Shown piece after piece: positions 1 to 6,233 of a stretch of DNA of 9,328 nt. Numbering within the stretch: position 1 is the first letter of the stretch; each line of letters begins with the position of its first letter. Origin of the DNA: JBKBXU01 sp046313675 (lineage in GTDB: Bacteria > Bacteroidota > Bacteroidia > Cytophagales > Cytophagaceae); assembly GCA_046313675.1 (NCBI GenBank), contig JBKBXU010000180.1:1-9328 (forward strand). Direction: 5' to 3'. The position numbers were made by a program, and so were the translations under genes. The notes under the pieces were generated by a model, which was given only the letters and a program-made list of their open reading frames with translations, made no database searches and was not told the origin of the DNA.

Positions 1-521
1 AACAATGTGCTATTGTAAACGGATACATTGATCATACGCTAATCCATAACTCTACCTGGCATCTTATTCAACTTGGAATTCATACAGAAGCAGCCGGACA
101 GATAACAAGAATGCTTATATCTAAAATCAAGGATATCCGGAAAGCGAATGGCGTAAATTTAGATAAGGCGATCGAAACATACCTTTGCATTACTTTATTA
201 AAAAGTGCCGAAGCTTTTGATATGAGCAGGATTCATTACAAAAAAGTACCTAATGAAAGAGATACACTGGAGTTCCTGATTCTTAATTCTGACTTTCCCC
301 GATCCATTATTTTCAATCTTGAGGAAGCACATCAAAGCCTTATGAAGGTGCAAATAGGTGGAGAGGGAAAAGATTCACCTGAATTTTTCTCCGGAAGGCT
401 ACGGTCAAGCTTTCACTACCTTACCATAGAGGATATCCATTCAGAAGTGCTGCCTTTTCTAGAGAAAACACTGAAAGATATTTACAAATTAGGAATGTTG
501 ATAGACGCAAAATTTCACTAA
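1..521 (+). CDS. alpha-E domain protein (DUF403/COG2307), C-terminal part
   Basis: This gene runs in from the left edge: the reading frame is open from position 3 to the TAA at 519-521, giving 172 visible residues of a family that is usually about 310 long. The internal ATG at 111 is not the start, because the family-like stretch WHLIQLGIHTEAAGQITR lies before it. The alpha-E fold is an all-helical domain found next to circularly permuted ATP-grasp ligases, transglutaminases and Anbu peptidases; its exact role is not established. The visible part is soluble-looking and helix-rich, with no signal peptide or membrane segment. One oddity is that the second Glu-Arg-Ala-Asp motif I expect in this region reads Glu-Ala-Ala-Gly. 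The stop is 5 bp before the transglutaminase start, so the two genes are almost certainly co-transcribed. The family call rests on the helix motif plus the two downstream neighbours. Confidence 0.85.
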   Translation, partial: QCAIVNGYIDHTLIHNSTWHLIQLGIHTEAAGQITRMLISKIKDIRKANGVNLDKAIETYLCITLLKSAEAFDMSRIHYKKVPNERDTLEFLILNSDFPRSIIFNLEEAHQSLMKVQIGGEGKDSPEFFSGRLRSSFHYLTIEDIHSEVLPFLEKTLKDIYKLGMLIDAKFH

Positions 522-526
522 GCTGA

Positions 527-1375
527 ATGAATAAATTATTTGATATCCAGTACTTCTGCCATAATAAATATGAAAAAGAAGTTAACGATGCTTTCTTTGA
601 GTATATAATATTGCCCTGCAACGATTCATCGCAGACATTGCTGGAATATAGCCTGGAGCAGAACATGAAGGAAGTGCCTTTTATTATAGAGAATTCCTTT
701 GGCTTTAAAACCCTACGTATTCGTCCTCATAAACCCTTTAAGGAAATAACGTTGACCATTCATGCCATCGTAGAAAAAAAAGACAACGAGTTAATATTTC
801 AGGATGAAATTTCACCTGCACGGCAAAACGAGATTTTACAGGATAGCAATTTTTACATAGATAACTACCTATTCATTCAAAAAACCCCGTTAACAAGTAT
901 TGATGCTAAGAATCGAGAATTTGTGCTTAAGAAAGAATCATTAGAACCTGTTTTTAACTTTCTTACAAAACTCAATGAATATGTATACACTTCGCTGGAG
1001 TACAAACCTGAAGTGACTACAGTTGAAACTTCAGCAGATGAAGTTATCGGGTTTGCCAAAGGGGTTTGTCAGGACTTTGCCCATGTTTTTATATCCATCG
1101 CCCGTGCCAATGGCATTCCCTGCCGTTATACCTCCGGCTATGTAGATCAGGGCAAAAACCATGTAGGTTCTGCCATGATGCATGCATGGGTAGAAGCTTT
1201 TATACCTGGAACAGGATGGGTGGGATTTGACCCTACAAATAACCTACAGGTGGATTCAGGGTATATAAAAGTTTGTCATGGCAGAGATTATAGTGATTGC
1301 AGTCCCATAAAAGGAATTTTATTTACCACAGGTCGTAACGAAACTTCCCATAAGGTAATAGTTGTACAACAGTAA
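527..1375 (+). CDS. Transglutaminase-like cysteine peptidase family protein
   Basis: A protein of 282 residues in the bacterial transglutaminase-like superfamily (COG1305). Residues 1 to about 85 match the beta-rich Transglut_N region. The catalytic core follows at about 165-245 with a complete triad: Cys181 in GVCQDFAH, His219 in MMHAWVEAF and Asp235 in GFDPTNN. The protein should therefore be active, either as a papain-fold peptidase or as an amide-forming or transferring enzyme. No signal peptide is visible, so it is probably cytoplasmic. The ATG at 527 lies 5 bp after the alpha-E stop, and no better start competes with it. Comparative genomics places this family with alpha-E, ATP-grasp and Anbu genes, where it is proposed to cleave or transfer peptides made by the ATP-grasp ligase. 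That role and the substrate are inference. The family assignment is firm. Confidence 0.93.
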   Translation: MNKLFDIQYFCHNKYEKEVNDAFFEYIILPCNDSSQTLLEYSLEQNMKEVPFIIENSFGFKTLRIRPHKPFKEITLTIHAIVEKKDNELIFQDEISPARQNEILQDSNFYIDNYLFIQKTPLTSIDAKNREFVLKKESLEPVFNFLTKLNEYVYTSLEYKPEVTTVETSADEVIGFAKGVCQDFAHVFISIARANGIPCRYTSGYVDQGKNHVGSAMMHAWVEAFIPGTGWVGFDPTNNLQVDSGYIKVCHGRDYSDCSPIKGILFTTGRNETSHKVIVVQQ

Positions 1376-1391
1376 TACTTTCCTAATTTTG
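1362..1391 (+). promoter_or_regulatory. Bacteroidota-type promoter in front of anbu
   Basis: TTG at 1362-1364, a 19-base spacer, then TAATTTTG at 1384-1391. This is an exact match to the Bacteroidota consensus TTG-N19-21-TAnnTTTG. It overlaps the end of the transglutaminase gene and would place the transcript start only about 15 bases before the anbu ATG. The -33 element sits inside a perfect 10-bp palindrome (GTTGTACAAC, 1361-1370), which could be an operator half or chance. Not tested experimentally here. Confidence 0.5.
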
Positions 1392-1412
1392 CAATTCAAT
1401 TAACACTCTCTC

Positions 1413-2135
1413 ATGACTTATTGCCTAGCAATTAAATTACGTTCCGGCCTTGTTGCTATTTCGGATACGCGTATTACTTCAGGAACAGAAACTACTACTG
1501 CCAAAAAGGTCTACATAAATGAAAAAGACCATTATTCCATGTTTTTAATGACAAGTGGATTACGGTCTGTCAGGGATAAAGCCATCACTTATTTTAAAGA
1601 AGTGCTGGATAAGGATAAAGATTCTTTTGATAAACTTTATAAGGTGGTCAACGCCTTTGGTGCCCAATTAAGAAAAGTTGCAGAAGAAGACCGGGCTTCC
1701 CTGGAACGTTCAGGGCTAAGTTTTAACCTCTATACCATTGTGGGAGGACAATTACCCGGAGATGATGAGCATAAACTTTTTATGCTTTACCCTGAAGGAA
1801 ACTGGATTGAAGTTACAGCAAGCACCCCTTTTGTTATCATAGGAAATTCCGGATACGGAAAACCAATTTTAAACAGAGTTATTTCTTATGAATCAAGCAT
1901 GCAGGAGGCCTTGAAGGCGGGTTTTTTATCCTTTGACAGTACACGTGTTACAGCCAATGATGTTGAATTCCCTATAGATGTACTCATTTCCCGTGCAAAT
2001 TCTTTTAAAATCATTGAGCAACGTTACGAAAAACAAGACCTTCAGCACATCAGCTCCCTATGGGAGGAAGAATTAAAAGATGCCTTGAAAAACATACCTA
2101 ATGAGTGGATGGATTCTATTATATCCAAAAAATAA
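1413..2135 (+). CDS. Anbu, proteasome-related Ntn-hydrolase peptidase
   Basis: A protein of 240 residues, the usual length for Anbu (ancestral beta subunit), a bacterial homologue of the 20S proteasome beta subunit and HslV. It starts MTYCLAIKL, so removal of the initiator Met exposes Thr2 as the N-terminal nucleophile, as in proteasomes. ISDTRIT (16-22) supplies the Asp and Arg that correspond to proteasome Asp17 and Arg19. Lys31/Lys32 in TTAKKVY stands where the catalytic Lys33 belongs. No propeptide is present, which fits the family. Published Anbu structures show open or helical rings, but the physiological substrate is unknown. The gene begins 37 bp after the transglutaminase stop and has a consensus promoter of its own, so it may be expressed both with the operon and independently. 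Transcription ends at the hairpin at 2144-2180. The ATG choice is fixed by the Thr motif. Confidence 0.93.
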   Translation: MTYCLAIKLRSGLVAISDTRITSGTETTTAKKVYINEKDHYSMFLMTSGLRSVRDKAITYFKEVLDKDKDSFDKLYKVVNAFGAQLRKVAEEDRASLERSGLSFNLYTIVGGQLPGDDEHKLFMLYPEGNWIEVTASTPFVIIGNSGYGKPILNRVISYESSMQEALKAGFLSFDSTRVTANDVEFPIDVLISRANSFKIIEQRYEKQDLQHISSLWEEELKDALKNIPNEWMDSIISKK

Positions 2136-2143
2136 ATCGAGCA

Positions 2144-2180
2144 AAAAAAAGGCGCAAATTTTCACATTGCGCCTTTTTTT
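2144..2180. terminator. Bidirectional intrinsic terminator between convergent genes
   Basis: A perfect 14-bp inverted repeat (seven A then GGCGCAA at 2144-2157; TTGCGCC then seven T at 2167-2180) around a 9-base loop. The GC-rich core is GGCGC/GCGCC, and T runs follow it on both strands, so it can terminate anbu from the left and the TPR gene from the right. Confidence 0.93.
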
Positions 2181-2195
2181 CTAATATACCCACTG

Positions 2196-3326
2196 TTAAT
2201 GCAGACTTTTTTGTTTTTCCCTTGGCCCCAGAACCTTGTTAATTTCACTTATCAACAACTGTATATTTTTCGTATCTTCAGGATCTTTTGACTTCTTAAG
2301 AGCAATTTCAGCATATTTTAGCGCTTTATTGAAATGGTCTTCGGTTTCCTGCTCTACCTTTGCCTTCTCTTTAAGGTCTGAGTTCATTGTGAACTTCCGA
2401 AGCTTTTCATTGGACTTATTTCCTTTGTCATAATAAATAACTGCACTGTTAAAATTAGCAACATAGTTGTCGGGCTCTACCGCTATAGCTTCTTTATAAT
2501 AGTTTAACGCTTTATCCTTATCCCCCGAACGGTCATGCAATACGCCCAGTTGTGCCAAAACTGTAACATCCTTAGGATTCAACTTATAAAGTTTATCCAG
2601 GTTGGCTATAGCCTCTTCCCTTTTGTTGCTAACGATATAAATATTCGTTTGCTGTTCCAAAAGCATTGCATTTCCGGGAAAATCCTTTAATGCTTTTTCG
2701 GACAACTCTAAAGCCTTCGCATTGTCTTTATCAATATTTTGCACTATATGAATCAGGTTGTAGTGCAGGTAGGCACTTTTATACCCAATGCCGGATAAAC
2801 TGCTGATATACTTTTTTATCAGATCATATCTTTCAAGTTCTTCTGCAGCATACATGGCATAAAGATAACCTGTCGTATCGGATGGATTTACCTGCTGTGC
2901 CATTTCAAAGTTTTTGACCGCATTGTCAAACTTATGGCCTTCATAGTCTGAATATCCTTTATTAATAAAAGCAGGATAAAGGTTGGGAATTTTTTCACTG
3001 GACAACTTATAATACTTTGCTTTTTTCTCATCCAGACTCATGGACTTTGTAAACGATTCATAAGCAGCCGCAGGTGCATTCTCAGATAACTGTTGGTACT
3101 GCGGATTCTCACTGTAGGAAATAGCTTCAAAAATCACTCCCCGGTAATACCAGGCTTCAGGACTATTCTTTGTTTTTTCGTGCTGAACAGCCTTTTCAAT
3201 CTCTGTAAGAGCCTTGTCCAGCTCACCGTCTTTATGATAAAGAATGGCGTTGGTAATGGCTCCCTGTTGAGCAAAAGCCGATAATGCAACAAATAGGAAC
3301 AAAAGTGTAGAGGCTAAATATCTCAT
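2196..3326 (-). CDS. Secreted tetratricopeptide repeat protein
   Basis: A protein of 376 residues with a clear Sec signal peptide: MRY, then a hydrophobic stretch to about residue 18 and likely cleavage after AFA19. The lack of a lipobox Cys suggests a soluble periplasmic protein. The rest is built from degenerate TPR helical pairs, seen at about 24-55, 117-150, 221-254, 255-288 (the best: Leu-Gly-Val-Leu-His...Ala-Leu-Asn-Tyr-Tyr...Glu-Pro-Asp-Asn) and 289-345. The C-terminus is Lys-rich. TPR domains bind proteins, and nothing here indicates catalysis or a particular partner. The gene lies 161 bp downstream of gyrA on the same strand. I recall TPR genes after gyrA in other Bacteroidota, but a functional link to gyrase is unlikely given the export signal. 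The ATG at 3324-3326 is chosen because it directly starts the signal peptide. Confidence 0.88.
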   Translation of the reverse strand: MRYLASTLLFLFVALSAFAQQGAITNAILYHKDGELDKALTEIEKAVQHEKTKNSPEAWYYRGVIFEAISYSENPQYQQLSENAPAAAYESFTKSMSLDEKKAKYYKLSSEKIPNLYPAFINKGYSDYEGHKFDNAVKNFEMAQQVNPSDTTGYLYAMYAAEELERYDLIKKYISSLSGIGYKSAYLHYNLIHIVQNIDKDNAKALELSEKALKDFPGNAMLLEQQTNIYIVSNKREEAIANLDKLYKLNPKDVTVLAQLGVLHDRSGDKDKALNYYKEAIAVEPDNYVANFNSAVIYYDKGNKSNEKLRKFTMNSDLKEKAKVEQETEDHFNKALKYAEIALKKSKDPEDTKNIQLLISEINKVLGPREKQKSLH

Positions 3327-3364
3327 TCAATTTCAATTTTTAATGAACAATTATAAAAACGTTA

Positions 3365-3441
3365 TGGCTGTCTTAAAAGTGTTTATTATCTGAATTCAGT
3401 TTCAAGAAACATTTCAAATACATTCACTTATAAGACAGCCA
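3365..3441. repeat. Imperfect 17-bp inverted repeat with TTA flanks (MITE-like or gyrA terminator)
   Basis: TGGCTGTCTTAAAAGTG (3365-3381) and its reverse complement at 3425-3441 match at 16 of 17 positions. Both outer ends are flanked by TTA (3362-3364 and 3442-3444), as a target-site duplication would be. The 43-bp interior carries two smaller dyads, CTGAATTCAG (3390-3399) and GTTTC-AA-GAAAC (3399-3410). Read on the minus strand the structure lies about 45 bases after the gyrA stop and is followed by AACGTTTTT, so it could equally be the gyrA terminator. Both readings are possible. Confidence 0.5.
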
Positions 3442-3487
3442 TTATAGAATTTCGGAATATCCTTTTACCGATTAAATCCGGTCTTGT

Positions 3488-6040
3488 TTATTCATCATCC
3501 GGCTCAGGCGCATCGTCTGTTAAAGGCGCATCATCAGCCAATTCCGTGGTATCCGGTACAATGGCATTGTCGCTTTCCGGTGTTGCAGCTTCTTCATCTC
3601 CTTCAATACGTTCAATTTTAGCTACCGAGCATATTTCGTCTTTCTCTCCTAAGCGAATCAGTTTTACACCCTGTGTTGCACGTCCAACCACTCTAAGCGA
3701 AGCTACACTGATTCTGATGACAACTCCTGAACGGTTTATGATCATAAGGTCATCGTTATCAGTCACATCTTTCATAGCAACAAGCACACCGGTTTTCTCT
3801 GTGATATTAATGGTTTTAACACCTTTTCCACCACGATTGGTTATGCGATAGTCGTTGATGTCGGAACGTTTTCCGAAACCTTTTTCGGATACAACAAGCA
3901 AATTAGTTGTTTCCTGATCACGAACATTTACAATACCTACCACTCTGTCTTTTTCGTTGGCAAGGGTTACCGCACGTACACCGGCAGCCGTTCTTCCCAT
4001 AGGCCGTACTTTCTCCTCATTGAATCGTATGGCTCTTCCGGAACGAAGGGCTATCACAATCTCATCATTTCCACTGGTAAGCCTTACATCCAACAAGCTA
4101 TCTCCTTCATTAATGGTGATGGCATTTATACCATTGGAACGCGGACGGGAGTAAGCTTCAAGGGTTGTTTTCTTAATGGTACCTCTTTCAGTACACATAA
4201 CAAGGAACGTGTTGTTGATGTAATCTTCATCTTTAAGGCTCTTTACATTTATTACAGCTCTTACCTTCTCATCTTTTTCAATGTTGATTAGGTTTTGAAG
4301 TGCCCGGCCTTTGGAAACCTTGCTGCCTTCAGGTATTTCGTAAACTTTCAACCAATATACCTTTCCGGCATCTGTAAAGATCAATAGGTAATTATGGGTT
4401 GTGGCAACAAAAAGGTGTTCAGTGAAATCATTATCCTTGGTCACCACGCCTCTGGATCCTACGCCTCCCCTGCTTTGCGTTCTGTATTCATCAAGCGGGG
4501 TTCTTTTTATATAACCCTCATGGGAAATGGTAATAAGCATTTCATCATCTGCAAGTATATCTTCTATCGAAATATCGTCGGATGAGTGTACAATTTGCGT
4601 GCGTCTCTCATCTCCGTAGCGGTCACGCATTTCCTGCAATTCATCTTTGATGATCTGCATACGCAATTCTACTTTGGCAAGAATTTCCTTTAAACGGTCT
4701 ATTAATGCCATTACCTCCTCATATTCTTTTATGATCTTGTCGCGCTCCATGCCTGTCAACCTTTGTAGTCTCAGGTCAAGGATGGCTCTGGCTTGAATTT
4801 CACTTAACTCAAACTTGGTCATTAAGCCTTCACGAGCAGTTTCAGGATCTTTTGAGTTTCTGATCAGAGAGATAACTTCATCAAGGTTATCCAGGGCAAT
4901 CAGGTAACCCTGAAGGATGTGAGCACGCTTTTCAGCTTCATCCAACTCATATTGGGTTCTTCTTGTAACTACCTCATGTCTGTGTTCAACAAAATATTGA
5001 ATCTGGTCCTTAAGGTTAAGCGTCATTGGACGACCTTTAACCAGAGCCACATTGTTTACACCAAATGAAGACTGAAGCTGGGTGTATTTATACAGGTTAT
5101 TTAATACTATTCCTGGAACGGCATCTTTTTTAAGATCGTATACAATACGCATACCATCTCTATCCGATTCATCTCTGATATCAGAGATTCCCTCTATTTT
5201 TTTCTCATTAACAAGTTGCGCAGTTTTTTCAATCATGTTAGCCTTATTCACCATATAAGGGATTTCGGTAACAATGATCTGCTCTTTCCCGCTGGCTGTG
5301 GCGTCAAAAGTGGCATTAGCTCTGATAACAATACGCCCTCTTCCGCTTTCAAGGGCTGATTTTATCCCCTGCACACCATAAATGGTACCACCGGTTGGAA
5401 AATCAGGGCCTTTTACAAACTCCATCAACTCTTCTATGGTGATGTCGTTGTTGTCAATATACGCTTTAATGCCATCCACTACCTCAGACAAATTGTGGGG
5501 AGCCATATTGGTTGCCATACCCACGGCAATACCTGAAGAACCGTTAATCAGTAGACAAGGAACTTTGGCCGGCAATACGGAAGGTTCGTCCAGGGAGTCG
5601 TCAAAGTTAGGCGTGAAATCAACGGTGTTTTTATTGATATCCGCAAGCATTTCTTCCGCTATTCGCTTTAGTCTGGCTTCCGTATAACGCATAGCTGCAG
5701 GTGAATCACCATCCACGGAACCAAAGTTACCCTGGCCATCGACCATAGGATAGCGCAATGACCATGGCTGAGCCATACGAACCATGGTATCATATACAGA
5801 AGAGTCTCCATGAGGGTGATACTTACCAAGGACCTCTCCAACAATTCTTGCAGACTTTTTATAAGGTTTATTGTAATTAACACCCAGTTCAGACATTCCA
5901 TACAAAACCCTGCGGTGTACTGGTTTTAATCCATCTCTCACATCAGGAAGCGCTCTGGAAACTATAACAGACATAGAGTAATCTATGTACGCTCCCCGCA
6001 TTTCATCTTCAATGTTAATAGGTATTATATTATCGGCCAT
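3488..6040 (-). CDS. gyrA: DNA gyrase subunit A
   Basis: A full-length protein of 850 residues. GyrA is the DNA breakage-reunion and DNA-wrapping subunit; with GyrB it introduces negative supercoils. The N-terminal winged-helix/tower region holds the catalytic Arg118-Tyr119 pair (AAMRYTEARL). The quinolone-resistance region reads HPHGDSSVYD, with Ser80 and Asp84 at the places of E. coli Ser83 and Asp87, so no classical resistance substitution is present. The C-terminal beta-pinwheel starts near residue 495. Its GyrA box is QSRGGVG (522-528) rather than QRRGGKG, with a second, closer match NRGGKG at 735-740. A very acidic tail follows at 813-850 (repeated DDAP). ParC is excluded by the LPDVRDGLKPVHRR start region and the GyrA-type pinwheel. 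The start MADNIIPINIEDEMRGAYIDY matches the family. The gene follows parE on the same strand after 179 bp, which hold no clear consensus promoter. Confidence 0.98.
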   Translation of the reverse strand: MADNIIPINIEDEMRGAYIDYSMSVIVSRALPDVRDGLKPVHRRVLYGMSELGVNYNKPYKKSARIVGEVLGKYHPHGDSSVYDTMVRMAQPWSLRYPMVDGQGNFGSVDGDSPAAMRYTEARLKRIAEEMLADINKNTVDFTPNFDDSLDEPSVLPAKVPCLLINGSSGIAVGMATNMAPHNLSEVVDGIKAYIDNNDITIEELMEFVKGPDFPTGGTIYGVQGIKSALESGRGRIVIRANATFDATASGKEQIIVTEIPYMVNKANMIEKTAQLVNEKKIEGISDIRDESDRDGMRIVYDLKKDAVPGIVLNNLYKYTQLQSSFGVNNVALVKGRPMTLNLKDQIQYFVEHRHEVVTRRTQYELDEAEKRAHILQGYLIALDNLDEVISLIRNSKDPETAREGLMTKFELSEIQARAILDLRLQRLTGMERDKIIKEYEEVMALIDRLKEILAKVELRMQIIKDELQEMRDRYGDERRTQIVHSSDDISIEDILADDEMLITISHEGYIKRTPLDEYRTQSRGGVGSRGVVTKDNDFTEHLFVATTHNYLLIFTDAGKVYWLKVYEIPEGSKVSKGRALQNLINIEKDEKVRAVINVKSLKDEDYINNTFLVMCTERGTIKKTTLEAYSRPRSNGINAITINEGDSLLDVRLTSGNDEIVIALRSGRAIRFNEEKVRPMGRTAAGVRAVTLANEKDRVVGIVNVRDQETTNLLVVSEKGFGKRSDINDYRITNRGGKGVKTINITEKTGVLVAMKDVTDNDDLMIINRSGVVIRISVASLRVVGRATQGVKLIRLGEKDEICSVAKIERIEGDEEAATPESDNAIVPDTTELADDAPLTDDAPEPDDE

Positions 6041-6209
6041 TTCTTTATTATAAAAATTTAATTTTAATTAACGGGCTAATTTAAGCAAAATACCTGAATT
6101 TTCTTAGCTAAAATAATCAGGTTTTTAAAATAAATATTTGATCCTTATGTTTAAACAATCAATTTAAGACGGCTGAACATTTTAACTGAACCATAGATAG
6201 ATGTAGACT

Positions 6210-6233
6210 TATCTTTAGACTAGTCTAAAGATA
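6210..6233. repeat. Perfect 24-bp palindrome across the parE stop codon
   Basis: TATCTTTAGACT (6210-6221) followed directly by its exact reverse complement (6222-6233). It contains the last four parE codons (Val-Ser-Leu-Asp) and the TAG stop at 6220-6222. In RNA it could fold into a 10-bp stem with a CUAG loop, but no U tract follows on the minus strand, so it is not a classic terminator. A direct repeat of TAGACT lies at 6204-6209 and 6216-6221. Confidence 0.7.

Noticed and set aside
3488..6040. Calling the A subunit ParC because it follows parE
   Set aside because: The N-terminal region, the HPHGDSSVYD loop and the pinwheel with GyrA-box-like motifs are of the GyrA type. Bacteroidota ParC has a distinctly different N-terminus and core.
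6041..6219. A dedicated gyrA promoter around GGTATTTTGC in the parE-gyrA gap
   Set aside because: The -7-like element has the wrong internal spacing and no TTG lies 19-21 bases upstream, so I could not support it as a feature.
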